Source of the DNA: Granulicella sp. L56
GTDB lineage: Bacteria; Acidobacteriota; Terriglobia; Terriglobales; Acidobacteriaceae
DNA length: 64,000 nt
Direction of reading: 5' to 3'
Assembly: GCF_009765835.1 (NCBI RefSeq)
Contig: NZ_LMUS01000006.1
Span: 1,756,438 to 1,820,437, forward strand
The position numbers were made by a program, and so were the translations under genes. Positions 50,991-60,239 of the stretch are shown here, in pieces. The notes under the pieces are model-generated. The model had not been told where the DNA came from and searched no databases. It worked only from the letters and a program-made list of their open reading frames with translations. Position 1 is the stretch's first letter; every line of letters starts with the position of its first letter.

Positions 50991-53900
50991 ATGCTCGTTC
51001 GCCGCCTCTCCCCTCCCTTCTTCTGCTCTCTCCTCGCTCTCGTTGTGCTGATGCTCTCCTGCGTATTCAGCCCCAGGCTTCAGGCGCAGTTGTCCACGAC
51101 TGCGACCATTGCCGGGACTGTCACCGACGCTACCGGAGCCATTGTCGCGAATGCCAAGGTCACGGTGCGGAACGAGGGGACCAAGACGGACACGGCCATA
51201 CAATCGAACGGCGACGGCAGCTTTATCGCTCCGGGGCTTGCGGTGGGGACCTATTCGGTCAGCATTACCAGCCCGGGCTTTCAGACCTATACGCTGACGG
51301 GCATTGTGCTGCATCCGGCGGCGACGGCGACGGTCAACGGCACGCTGCAGCCCGGCTCGGCGTCTACTTCCGTCACGGTGTTGGCCAATGCGGTGCAGGT
51401 GGAGACGGCGACGATTGAGAACTCGGCCTCGGTGGATGCGGCGCAGGTCTCGACGCTGCCGATCAATGGGCGCAATTATCAGGGGCTGGCTTCGCTGATG
51501 CCGGGCGTGCAGAACACCTCCGCCGGAGTGGCGTTGACGACCGGTGGTCGAGCCACCAACAATGCGCTTTCGGTGAACGGGCTGGCGCAGAGCGGCACTT
51601 TTTACGCGCTGGATGGCGTTTGGAATGAGGACACCGGCAACATGAACCAGACCTCGGTGATTCCGAACCCGGATTCGATTGAAGAGGTCCGCGTGCTGCA
51701 GAACAACTACAGCGCGCGCTACAGCCTGATGGGTGCTTCCGTCGTGCTGTTGCAGACCAAGAGCGGGACCAGCAGCTTTCATGGCGCTGCGTGGGAGTTC
51801 TTTCGCAACGATGCGCTGAACTCGAAGCCCTATTTTGCGTCTTCGGTGCTGCCTTACAAGCAGAACATCTTCGGCTATAACATCGGCGGCCCGCTGTTTA
51901 TTCCGCATCTTTACAACACGAGCAAGCAGAAGACGTTCTTCTTCTGGAGCCAGCAGGGCGTGATTCTGCACCAGGTTCCGACCAACCTGACCGGTGTGAC
52001 GCCGACCGCGAATCAGCGCGCCGGCATCTTCAACTCGCCGATCGTAGACCCCAACACGGGCGCGCCCGTTGCGAAGAACGGCGCTGGCCAATATGTGATT
52101 CCGTCGGGTGAGATCAACTCGAACTCCACGGCGTTTCTCAATGCGCTGTATCCGTTGCCTAATTTCGTCGGCAGCGGCAGCACGAACTACATCAATCCCA
52201 AGGGACAGGTGACGGTACAGCGCGACGATGAGATCAAGATCGACCACAACTTCAATGCGCGCTTCCACCTGCTGGGCGAGTATCTCGACGAGTATCAGAA
52301 GTATGCGCAGAACTCGCTGAACGGGTCGCAGGCGGGTGAGATCTTCGACACCAACGGCGAGACGGACTACACGCACAATAAGCTTGCGCAGCTTGCGCTG
52401 ACACAGATTCTGACGCCGAACATGGTCAATACGACGAGCATGGCCATGAACATCTTCGATCTTGATTTGAACCTTACCGGTACTGCCTTCGTCGACCAGG
52501 TGCCCGGCTTCCAGACCTCTCTGCCCTATAACGGTTTTCTCTCCAACCGGCTTCCGCTGGTCACCTTCAGCGGAGGCATCGCGCCGCAGGGCATCGCTGC
52601 TGCCCGTCCGCTGACCCATGCCTCCGATCTCGATGACACGGTGGGCGACGACTGGAGCTGGCTGCATGGCCGCCACTTCTTCCAGGCTGGAATTACTGTG
52701 GTCTTCAATACCAAGCGGCAGAACCCCGGCAGCGCGACCAATGGCCAGTTCACCTTTACTGGAGCGGCCACTGCGCCGAAGTCCGGCGGGGTGACACAGG
52801 ACGATGCGCTTGCGGACTTTCTGTTCGGCAAGGCGGCGACGTTTACGCAGACCAGCGACCAGCCTCGCGTGGCGGTACATGCGATGGAGATCTCCCCCTA
52901 TGTGGAAGACCGCATCAACCTGACGCGGAACCTTACGCTGACGGCGGGCATTCGCCTGTTCCATATGCCGCTGCCCTATGGGCCCCCGCAGTCGGAGACG
53001 AACTTCATTCCTTCGGCGTTCAATCCGGCGAATGTTCCCATCGTCAACAACGATGCGACCATCACCGTGACACCGGCGTATAACCCGCTCAACGGCCTTG
53101 TGACCAATGGGACGAACGGGATACCGAACAACTTTTCGAACAACCACATCTGGTACGCCGGGCCGCTCGCCGGTTTTGCGTGGGATGTGTTCGGCGACGG
53201 CAAGACGTCGCTGCGCGGCGGCTACGGCATTACCTACACGCGCATCTTCACCAACCAGGACTGCTCGTTCAACTGCGCGATCAATCCTCCGCGGCTGCAG
53301 TCGGCGAACCTGCAGAATGCCAACTTCCCCGACCCTGTGGGCTCGGGAACGGCCAAGGCGGCGACCATCAGCGCGATTACGGCTGCCGACCAGAACATTC
53401 AGGCGACGCAGGTGCACACCTACAGCCTGAGTTTGCAGCACGAGTTTGCGCGCAACTGGATCGCCTCTGCGGCTGGAGCGTCGAGCCAGGCGCGGCACCT
53501 GGTGGGAACGTGGAACTATAACGCTGCGCCGCACACCGGGATCTACGACTTCGATCCCAGCATCAATACCGGCAAGATCACGCCGTATAAGTTCGCTCCG
53601 TATCAGGGCTATGCCGCGATCACGACCTACACCTCGCGGCAGAACCAGAACTGGAACGCGCTGGAGCTGAGCCTGCGCCATCCGGTGACGAACAACCTCT
53701 TCCTTACGGTTGCCTATACGTGGTCGCACGACCTTACCGACCACGTCAGCGGCACGTTCAGCGCCATCGATCCGTACAATCCTTCGCGTTACTACGGCAA
53801 CGCCGAGGGGTTGAACTTCCCGCAGTCGCTTTCGATCACAGCCATCTACAATCTGCCGTTTCTGCGCGAGACGAAGGGCTTCAAGGGCGGTGTGCTGGGC

Positions 53901-54326
53901 GGCTGGAAGCTCTCGGACATTACGACGTTGCGCAGCGGCACCTCGCTGTCGCCCGGTCTCAGCACCACCAATCAGGGCAATGCGGTGCGACCAGACCGCG
54001 TCGCCGGTACCAGCATCCAGGGGCCGAAGACGAAGGCGGAGTGGTTCAACACGGCAGCCTTCATTGCTCCGCAGGCAGGCTTCTACGGTAATGGAGCGAC
54101 GGGCAGCATTCAGGGGCCGGGGCTGGTCGACTTCGATATGTCGCTCTACAAGGAATTCCACTTCACCGAGTCGAACTTCTTCGAGTTCCGCTCGGAGGCG
54201 TTCAACATCTTCAACCATACGAACTTCACTACCATCGGCACGAGCTTCGGTTCGAGCACGTATGGGCAGGCCACCGCGGCTGCCGATCCGCGCATTCTGG
54301 AGTTTGCTCTGCGCTACCACTTCTAG
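50991..54326 (+). CDS. Oar-like TonB-dependent receptor
   Basis: An 1111-residue outer-membrane protein from the ATG at 50991, preceded by AAGGAAC; the longer frame from 50829 starts within repeats and is rejected. The signal peptide spans about 1-35 (FFCSLLALVVLMLSCVFSPRLQAQ). A CarboxypepD_reg domain follows (ATIAGTVTDATGAIVANAKV, about 38-120). Then come the plug (about 135-250, with LPINGRNYQGL and FYALDGVWNEDTGN) and a long barrel ending with FALRYHF, the aromatic C-terminus needed for outer-membrane insertion. This type is highly amplified in acidobacteria and thought to take up polymers. Substrate unknown. Confidence 0.92.
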   Translation: MLVRRLSPPFFCSLLALVVLMLSCVFSPRLQAQLSTTATIAGTVTDATGAIVANAKVTVRNEGTKTDTAIQSNGDGSFIAPGLAVGTYSVSITSPGFQTYTLTGIVLHPAATATVNGTLQPGSASTSVTVLANAVQVETATIENSASVDAAQVSTLPINGRNYQGLASLMPGVQNTSAGVALTTGGRATNNALSVNGLAQSGTFYALDGVWNEDTGNMNQTSVIPNPDSIEEVRVLQNNYSARYSLMGASVVLLQTKSGTSSFHGAAWEFFRNDALNSKPYFASSVLPYKQNIFGYNIGGPLFIPHLYNTSKQKTFFFWSQQGVILHQVPTNLTGVTPTANQRAGIFNSPIVDPNTGAPVAKNGAGQYVIPSGEINSNSTAFLNALYPLPNFVGSGSTNYINPKGQVTVQRDDEIKIDHNFNARFHLLGEYLDEYQKYAQNSLNGSQAGEIFDTNGETDYTHNKLAQLALTQILTPNMVNTTSMAMNIFDLDLNLTGTAFVDQVPGFQTSLPYNGFLSNRLPLVTFSGGIAPQGIAAARPLTHASDLDDTVGDDWSWLHGRHFFQAGITVVFNTKRQNPGSATNGQFTFTGAATAPKSGGVTQDDALADFLFGKAATFTQTSDQPRVAVHAMEISPYVEDRINLTRNLTLTAGIRLFHMPLPYGPPQSETNFIPSAFNPANVPIVNNDATITVTPAYNPLNGLVTNGTNGIPNNFSNNHIWYAGPLAGFAWDVFGDGKTSLRGGYGITYTRIFTNQDCSFNCAINPPRLQSANLQNANFPDPVGSGTAKAATISAITAADQNIQATQVHTYSLSLQHEFARNWIASAAGASSQARHLVGTWNYNAAPHTGIYDFDPSINTGKITPYKFAPYQGYAAITTYTSRQNQNWNALELSLRHPVTNNLFLTVAYTWSHDLTDHVSGTFSAIDPYNPSRYYGNAEGLNFPQSLSITAIYNLPFLRETKGFKGGVLGGWKLSDITTLRSGTSLSPGLSTTNQGNAVRPDRVAGTSIQGPKTKAEWFNTAAFIAPQAGFYGNGATGSIQGPGLVDFDMSLYKEFHFTESNFFEFRSEAFNIFNHTNFTTIGTSFGSSTYGQATAAADPRILEFALRYHF

Positions 54327-54364
54327 ACGGTTCCTCCTGATGTAGCAGGACGCGGCGTCTGAAA

Positions 54365-54402
54365 CCCATGTCCCAGAAGCGGGACATGGGGCACCCGCTT
54401 GT
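54365..54402 (+). repeat. Family H hairpin upstream of ruvA
   Basis: Arms CCCATGTCCC (54365-54374) and GGGACATGGG (54381-54390) with loop AGAAGC lie between the receptor stop and ruvA. It could help terminate transcription, but no T-tract follows. Confidence 0.88.
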
Positions 54403-54453
54403 GTGGCATCTCTTTGTTTTTGGGGTGGGCTTACCGGATACAATCAGCGAAGC

Positions 54454-55050
54454 ATGATCGTCCATCTCCGAGGCCGTCTCCTCTCCAAAAGCCCGAACGA
54501 AGCTGTTATTGAATGCGCAGGCGTGGGCTATGGTGCCACGATCTCGGTCGCTACCTTCACCAGCCTTCCGGCGGAGGGTGTTGAGACCTCGCTCCACATC
54601 TATACGCATGTTCGCGAGGACCAGCTCGCGTTGTTCGGTTTTGCGGAGACGCAGGAGAAGCGGCTGTTCGAGAAGCTGCTGACGATCAGCGGCATCGGGC
54701 CGAAGCTGGCGATCACGGTGCTGAGCGGCATCGCCGCCGACCGGCTGGTGACGGCGATTCGCTCGGGCGACCACGCTACGCTGACGCGGATTCCGGGGAT
54801 TGGGAAGAAGACGGCCGAGCGGGTGGTGCTGGAGCTGAAGGACAAGCTCGACGATATGGCGGTGCCAGTGGCTGCCTCTTCGGGCGCGCATCATGGCCCG
54901 GCGGGAGACGATGTGCTCTCGGCGCTGGTGAATCTTGGTTATCCTCGACCGATTGCGCAGAAGGCGATTGAGACCACTGCTGCGAAAGATGCTGAGGCAG
55001 CGCAGGACTTCGAGACGCTGTTCCGGGCGGCGATGGCGGCGATTCGGTAG
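54454..55050 (+). CDS. ruvA: Holliday junction branch migration protein RuvA
   Basis: A 198-residue protein starting MIVHLRGRLLSKSP. Domain I (OB fold, about 1-63) has VRAxGVGYG-type AVIECAGVGYGATI and HVREDQLALFGF. Domain II has two helix-hairpin-helix motifs, LLTISGIGPKLAITVL and LTRIPGIGKKTAERVVLEL. Domain III (about 150-198) binds RuvB. It grips Holliday junctions for RuvB. ruvB and ruvC are not adjacent. The ATG at 54454 is fixed by family alignment rather than the longer reading from 54403. Confidence 0.97.
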   Translation: MIVHLRGRLLSKSPNEAVIECAGVGYGATISVATFTSLPAEGVETSLHIYTHVREDQLALFGFAETQEKRLFEKLLTISGIGPKLAITVLSGIAADRLVTAIRSGDHATLTRIPGIGKKTAERVVLELKDKLDDMAVPVAASSGAHHGPAGDDVLSALVNLGYPRPIAQKAIETTAAKDAEAAQDFETLFRAAMAAIR

Positions 55051-55110
55051 GATCATCAGGTTCGGGTTATGGCTGTATAGAAATGCTGCAAAAGTGCGAG
55101 GCGATAGGGG

Positions 55111-56076
55111 ATGCGCCGATCATGGATTATCTGCGGGCTAGTGATCTTTCCGCTCTTTGCTCTGGCGCGGCGCACTGACTCGCAGACAAATACCAGCGTG
55201 ACGACCGCTCAAAGCGCGGGGAGTTATGACCTCAGCGTCGCTATCGATGAAGTCATCCTCAACTTCCACGCGGAAGATGCCCACGGCCTTCCTGTCAACG
55301 ACCTGAAGCTCAGCGAATTGAGCCTTCTGGACAGGGGCAAGCCACCACGGAAGGTCCTTGCCTTCGAGTTGCTTCGGGACTATCCCATTCGCGCCGCTAT
55401 TCTGGTGGATACAAGTTCGTCGATGCTCGAACATCTTGCTGCTGTTCGTGCGATCTCAAGTAAATACGCGCAATCGTTGCTGCGACAGCAAACGGACCAG
55501 GCTTTCGTTGTTGATTTTGGCGACCGATCGAAGATATTGCAGCCCTGGACGAGCGATCCGGTCGCGCTTACCACGGGCATACGCGGGGCCACGGCGAGCG
55601 AGGTGAGCCTGCTTGGCAGCACGACGGCCCTCTTCGATACGCTGTATGCAACGTGCCATTACGAGTTCGGCAAGATCAACTATGCGGCCAGCGCCAACTT
55701 CATCATGCTCTTTTCCGATGGCGAGGACGATAGCAGCCATGTCTCTCTGAAACAGGCTGTTGCCATGTGTCAGAGGGTTAATACAGCCGTCTATGCCTTT
55801 CGTGCGGTGGGCTCTGATTTTGGCTCCGAGGGAGAGAGGACGTTGACGGAATTAGCCTTAAAGACTGGTGGCCGTGCCTTCCGCGACAGCGATTCTCCGG
55901 CTGAAATATACGAGGACCTGCGTGTGATCGAGGCGGACCTTCGCAACCAATATCGCCTGATTTACACACCGCCAGAGGTGAAGCACGATGGCTCCTTTCA
56001 CCGCATCGACCTGATGATGCCGGGTCGGGTAGACAGGCTTACGGTTCGTTCCGGGTACTATGCGCCGATGCATTAA
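55111..56076 (+). CDS. VWA-domain protein (acidobacterial VWFA-related)
   Basis: A 321-residue protein with an N-terminal signal peptide (about 1-20, IICGLVIFPLFALARR). A short beta domain (VDEVILNFHAEDAHG) precedes the von Willebrand A domain (about 90-260) with the MIDAS motif VDTSSSM and an Asp in LFSDGEDDSSH. This combination (TIGR03436-like) is typical of acidobacteria, where such proteins are exported and of unknown function, presumably binding ligands through a metal ion. It lies 60 bp after ruvA and might share its transcript. Confidence 0.85.
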   Translation: MRRSWIICGLVIFPLFALARRTDSQTNTSVTTAQSAGSYDLSVAIDEVILNFHAEDAHGLPVNDLKLSELSLLDRGKPPRKVLAFELLRDYPIRAAILVDTSSSMLEHLAAVRAISSKYAQSLLRQQTDQAFVVDFGDRSKILQPWTSDPVALTTGIRGATASEVSLLGSTTALFDTLYATCHYEFGKINYAASANFIMLFSDGEDDSSHVSLKQAVAMCQRVNTAVYAFRAVGSDFGSEGERTLTELALKTGGRAFRDSDSPAEIYEDLRVIEADLRNQYRLIYTPPEVKHDGSFHRIDLMMPGRVDRLTVRSGYYAPMH

Positions 56077-56109
56077 TTTAGTGTCCGCAAAGAAAATCCA
56101 ACGAATGGG

Positions 56110-56908
56110 TCAGTTTTCGGTAGGTTGACGATTGATGTTGTCCACGACGACGATCTTCGATGGCACCTTGGCGCTCTGAAGCCGCAGCCCCAATTGCTCC
56201 CGCAGCGCGGTAGTTATGGAATCAGGAAGGTTATCGACATCGATTCCATGTCGCTTCCACTCGTCCGCTGTCGCATCGCTCTCCGGACGCCACATCAATT
56301 TGAAATCATAGCCACCGGACAGATGCGTTGCGTCCACAACGGGCCTTCCAAGTACCTTCCCCAGCGCCTCCGCAAACTCCGCCATCGACATATTGGTGCC
56401 GCCAATTAACCCCGGACCGGAGCTCGACCCACGACCTTTGAGCCGTTCCAGCAGGCTCGTAGACTGGACCAGGACTTTTTTGTCGGGAACCAGCTCGAAG
56501 CCGGACACATTCTGAAGCTCCTCGTGCCATTTCAATCCAAATCGCTCGATCAAGAGTGCCTTTAACATCTCGGGCTTAGGATCTTGGTTGGCAGGCAGTC
56601 TTGCATCCAGATCAAACCGGGAGGTATCGAGCCACGAGGGTGCCTTCAGGGCATAATCATTAACCGAGAGTGCCATCTCTACCCACTGCTTTAAGGGCAC
56701 ATTCACCATCCGAAACTGTCCCCCCGGTCCACCGTTCGAAGACGACGACTCTCCCAGTGGATGGCCGGCCGGCGCCTTGCCCGGCTTGATGACGGCCACT
56801 TCAAACTGCAAAGACTTTGCCTGCTGCGGCTGTGCGGTCGAGATATTCGCAGAAGGCCAAAATTGCCACGCTCACCGCGACGCAACTCGTTTGCAAGACC
56901 TGCCTCAT
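56110..56908 (-). pseudogene. TIGR03435-type protein with frameshifted signal peptide
   Basis: The open frame 56110-56811 encodes about 233 residues starting LQFEVAVIKPGKAPAG, with FRMVNVPLKQWVEMALSV, LIERFGLKWHEEL and GGYDFKLMWRPE, the TIGR03435 pattern. The expected start with signal peptide lies upstream in another frame: ATG at 56908 with GAGGAG gives MRQVLQTSCVAVSVAI. Deleting one T from a TTTT run (56859-56862, minus strand) would join it to WPSANISTAQPQQAKSLQFEV. Without this the gene has no good start. It could be a recent mutation, a sequencing error or programmed slippage. Family function is unknown. Confidence 0.75.
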
Positions 56909-57003
56909 GCTTCGGCTCCTCAACAATGATTAAAAGAGTCACTGCATCACGTCGGAATTGTCCGCAGCGCGAAGTGGCTTAACCGCGCACCAGCCTAACA
57001 TAG

Positions 57004-57035
57004 CGGCCCCGGCGTCTTTTGTGACGGCCGGGGCC
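57004..57035 (-). terminator. Hairpin at the 3' end of rnpB
   Basis: Arms GGCCCCGGC (57004-57012) and GCCGGGGCC (57027-57035) lie just after the mature 3' end of the RNase P RNA on the minus strand. No long T-tract follows, so it may be a rho-independent terminator of weak type or a processing signal. Confidence 0.6.
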
Positions 57036-57040
57036 ATGAG

Positions 57041-57496
57041 GTTTGCAGGCGGCCCGTAAGCCGAATTTTGTTTTAGACGATCATTCCTCTAGGCGACACA
57101 TTACTGAGCCGCTCCAGCAACCTACCCGCAGGTTTCGGCTCTGGCATTGAACTTTCGCTCGCCGCCGGTCTCTTCGCCTGGGCGCATCGGGCCGATACGC
57201 TCGCCCGCCTGAAGAGGAGCGGTGCGATCCCTGCCTATTTGGTCTTGCTCCGTGTGGGGTTTACCTTGCCGCGTCCATTACTGGCCGCGCGGTGCGCTCT
57301 TACCGCACCTTTTCACCCTTACCTTCCCCGCTTGCGCGAGGCGGGCGGTATGTTCTCTGTTGCACTTGCCGTCCAGAGGTCTTGAAACCTCCGTCCCGGA
57401 CGTTATCCGGCACACTGCCCTGCGGAGTTCGGACTTTCCTCCCCCGTCCGACACCTTGCGGCGCGGACGGCAGCGATCATCCAGCCGCCTGCAAGG
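57041..57496 (-). ncRNA. rnpB: RNase P RNA (class A)
   Basis: On the minus strand the sequence has the universal core: GAGGAAAGTCCGAACTCC (P4 5' strand, 57441 downward), GGATAACGTCCGGGACGGAG, GGTGCGGTAAGAGCGCACC (P12-type stem), and near the 3' end AGAGGAATGATCGTC and ACAAAATTCGGCTTAC (P4 3' strand). The ends CTTGCAGGCGGC and GCCGCCTGCAAAC pair as P1. The length of about 456 nt is normal or slightly long for class A. It is the catalytic RNA for tRNA 5' maturation. Exact ends are estimated from the P1 pairing. Confidence 0.95.
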
Positions 57497-57541
57497 TTGA
57501 GTGTACCGCAGGGGACAGGGTAGCTGCTTTTTCATGTCCGA

Positions 57542-57596
57542 AATTCCATGTCTCCAAATCCCATGTCCGAAAGTCCGGACATGGGCCACCCGGTGG
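57542..57596 (+). repeat. Variant family H hairpin
   Basis: CCCATGTCCG (57560-57569) and CGGACATGGG (57576-57585) form a hairpin like family H but with altered loop-proximal bases. A half copy (CCATGTCTCC) precedes it. It lies between the divergent rnpB and ABC permease genes. Confidence 0.8.
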
Positions 57597-57697
57597 CGAA
57601 CTAACCGCAACCTGCTTTCGTATAAGACATTGCCGGGCCTCTCGCTTTGCTCTCGCTGGGCTGGTAGTCTCAATCGGAACCCCCGGAACGGATATCG

Positions 57698-58921
57698 ATG
57701 GAATTCAAAGAGGCCGTCAAAATCGCGTTGCAATCGCTGTGGGCCAATAAGCTCCGGTCGATCCTGACCCTGCTGGGCGTCGTCATCGGCGTGGCCAGCG
57801 TCATCGCCGTGGTCACGCTGGTCAACGGCGCGAACACGTACGTCACGACGAAGTTCTCCAGCTACGGCGCGGATGTCTTTACGGTGTCGAAGATGCCGCA
57901 GATCATTACCAGCTCCGAGGACTACCAGCGGTATCAGAAGAGAAAGAATGTCCTTTATTCCGACTTCCTCTATGTCAAGGAAAATTGCAAGCGCTGCGTC
58001 GGCATTGGAGCCCAGCAGGCGACCACGGGCACGATTGTGCGTGGAACGCAGTCGGTCACCGATACTCAGATTCGCGGCTATACGTGGCAGATGCCGTCAT
58101 TGCAGAATCTGAACATCGAACAGGGCCGCGGGTTTACCGAAGCGGACGAGGAACGTGCGTCGAATGTCGCCATCATCGGGACGGATATTCAGGATCACAT
58201 GTTTCCCGGTCAGAATCCGCTGGGGCAGGAACTGCGCGTGGATGGGACGCCGTATACGATCATCGGCATCAGCGAGAAACAGGGCAGCACCTTTGGCCAA
58301 AGCCAGGATAACTGGGTCGGTGTGCCGCTGACCTCGTATCAAAAAAATTACGGAACTCAGAAGTCGGTCACGATCTACGTCAAGGCTGGTTCGGCAGGAC
58401 TGATACTCGATGACGCGGCTGACGAGGTGCGAGTGCTGATGCGGTCGCAGCGGCACGATCTGCCAGGAGTGCCGGACTCCTTTGAGCTGGATACAAACAA
58501 CACTCTGGTCGGCTTCTTCAGCACGATCACAAATTCCTTCGGCGCGGTCGCCGGCGGCATTGCGCTCATTTCACTGGTGGTCGGCGGCATTGTGATTATG
58601 AACATCATGCTGGTGAGCGTTACCGAACGGACGCGAGAGATCGGGATACGAAAGGCATTGGGTGCGCGACCGAAAGACATCCTGATGCAGTTCCTGATCG
58701 AGTCGGGAACGATGGCGCTGGTGGGCGGAGCCTTCGGCGTGATTGGCGGCATCATTGTGGCGCAGGTCATCACGGTGGTCGCTGGATTTCCCTCTACTGT
58801 CGCGTTCTGGAGCGTGCTTGCGGGCCTGTTCATGGCGACGTCAACGGGCATCTTCTTCGGGGTGTATCCGGCGCGGAAGGCTGCGCAACTGGATCCGATT
58901 GTGGCGTTACGGGCTGATTAG
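57698..58921 (+). CDS. ABC transporter permease (MacB/FtsX type)
   Basis: A 407-residue inner-membrane protein. It has one N-terminal helix (LRSILTLLGVVIGVASVIAVVTLV), a periplasmic MacB_PCD-like domain (about 45-270) and three C-terminal helices with the FtsX signature MLVSVTERTREIGIRKALGARPKDILMQF. Such permeases do not transport across the inner membrane but transmit force to periplasmic partners (mechanotransmission). It is followed 21 bp later by a paralogous permease, so they form an operon. No ATP-binding protein is encoded in this window beside them. Confidence 0.92.
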   Translation: MEFKEAVKIALQSLWANKLRSILTLLGVVIGVASVIAVVTLVNGANTYVTTKFSSYGADVFTVSKMPQIITSSEDYQRYQKRKNVLYSDFLYVKENCKRCVGIGAQQATTGTIVRGTQSVTDTQIRGYTWQMPSLQNLNIEQGRGFTEADEERASNVAIIGTDIQDHMFPGQNPLGQELRVDGTPYTIIGISEKQGSTFGQSQDNWVGVPLTSYQKNYGTQKSVTIYVKAGSAGLILDDAADEVRVLMRSQRHDLPGVPDSFELDTNNTLVGFFSTITNSFGAVAGGIALISLVVGGIVIMNIMLVSVTERTREIGIRKALGARPKDILMQFLIESGTMALVGGAFGVIGGIIVAQVITVVAGFPSTVAFWSVLAGLFMATSTGIFFGVYPARKAAQLDPIVALRAD

Positions 58922-58942
58922 GAACTCGGGAAGGCAAGTTTT

Positions 58943-60196
58943 ATGCGGATTGGCGATGTCAAGGAAACGGTAACGATGGCACTGGACACTCTGCGCATGA
59001 ATAAGCTGCGCAGCGGTCTGACGATTCTTGGAATCGTCATCGGTGTCATGACGGTGATTATCATCTCGTCAGTCGTGAACGGGTTGAACAGCAGGGTTGA
59101 GGATCTGGTGAAGTCGCTGGGGTCGAACGTTCTCTTCGTCTTCCGTTTCCCGGTATTCGGCCAGCGGCCCACGACCGAGATGCTGACGCGTAAGCAGTTG
59201 ACCTACGACGACGCGATGGCGATGCGTGAGTTGCCGCATGTGGTGGCGGTCTCGCCTGCGCTGCAGTACACCGATAACACCGCACCCGACCGTGCAGGAG
59301 TGACCTCCATCAAGGGCGGCGGCAAGAGCATGCAGGGCACCATCCTCGAAGGCGATACCCCGGCGCAGAAGGATGTGAGCGAACTCGACATGCGCGAGGG
59401 GCGGTTCTTCAACGAGGGCGATCAGGAGCGCGCCGCCGAGGTAACGGTGCTGGGCAGCGATACCGCAGATGAACTGTTTCCCGGCCAGAGCGCTGTGGGC
59501 AAAGAGGTGCAGGCGTCGGGAATGGTCTTCACTGTCGTCGGTGTGCTGGAAAAGCAGAAGCAGGCGTTTGGCGGAGGAAAGAATCCGCAGGATAACCACG
59601 CTTATTTTCCGATTACGACGTTCCACTACATGCATCCTGAGGAGTTGGATTACTGGATCACGTTGAAGTATGACGATCCGAAGAACCGGCCGCTGGTCGA
59701 GGATGAGCTGACTGAACTGTTGCGGCGGCGACGCAAGGTAGCCAATGCTGCGCCGGACAACTTCGCCATCTTCGGCACCGACTCGCTGACACGCTTGTGG
59801 AACAACATTACGAGCGGACTTTTTCTGTTGCTGGTTGCGCTGTCGAGCGTGGCACTGCTGGTGGGGGGCGTCGGCGTCATGAACATCATGCTGGTGAGCG
59901 TGACCGAGCGAACGCGTGAGATCGGTATACGCAAGGCGATTGGAGCGACCAAGCAGACCATTCTGACGCAGTTCACGCTCGAGGCGATGACACTGTGCGC
60001 CGTGGGCGGCGTCATTGGCCTCTGCGTGGGTAGCGCTCTTGCGTTGGGCGTGTCTTTTCTGTTCCCGGCGGCGCTGTCGGCTGTCTGGATGCTGGTGGCG
60101 TTTTTGAGTTCCTGCGGGATTGGGTTAGTGTTCGGAATCTATCCGGCGTGGAAGGCTGCGAACTTGAATCCGATTGAAGCGCTGCGGTACGAGTAA
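58943..60196 (+). CDS. ABC transporter permease (MacB/FtsX type), second paralogue
   Basis: A 417-residue protein with the same layout as the upstream gene: N-terminal helix (LRSGLTILGIVIGVMTVIIISSVV), a periplasmic domain (about 45-285) and three C-terminal helices with MLVSVTERTREIGIRKAIGATKQTILTQF. It shares long identical motifs with its neighbour, indicating duplication. AGGAAC lies about 18 bp upstream of the ATG, and GGGAAGG closer. The two may form a heterodimer with an ATPase encoded elsewhere. It may act in lipoprotein, peptide or drug handling; the substrate is not predictable. Confidence 0.92.
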   Translation: MRIGDVKETVTMALDTLRMNKLRSGLTILGIVIGVMTVIIISSVVNGLNSRVEDLVKSLGSNVLFVFRFPVFGQRPTTEMLTRKQLTYDDAMAMRELPHVVAVSPALQYTDNTAPDRAGVTSIKGGGKSMQGTILEGDTPAQKDVSELDMREGRFFNEGDQERAAEVTVLGSDTADELFPGQSAVGKEVQASGMVFTVVGVLEKQKQAFGGGKNPQDNHAYFPITTFHYMHPEELDYWITLKYDDPKNRPLVEDELTELLRRRRKVANAAPDNFAIFGTDSLTRLWNNITSGLFLLLVALSSVALLVGGVGVMNIMLVSVTERTREIGIRKAIGATKQTILTQFTLEAMTLCAVGGVIGLCVGSALALGVSFLFPAALSAVWMLVAFLSSCGIGLVFGIYPAWKAANLNPIEALRYE

Positions 60197-60239
60197 GCCA
60201 GCGTCCCGGTCCGACGTCCCGGTTCGATAGACTAACTTC

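Noticed and set aside
34903..54402. Possible CRISPR array from the many repeats
   Set aside because: Repeats are dispersed between genes at irregular distances, differ in length, and have no regularly sized unique spacers or cas genes.
50961..54443. 1160-codon minus-strand frame opposite the second TonB receptor
   Set aside because: It is open only because the coding strand is GC-rich; its sequence is Arg/His/Gly-rich with no domain, while the plus strand has signal peptide, plug and barrel features.
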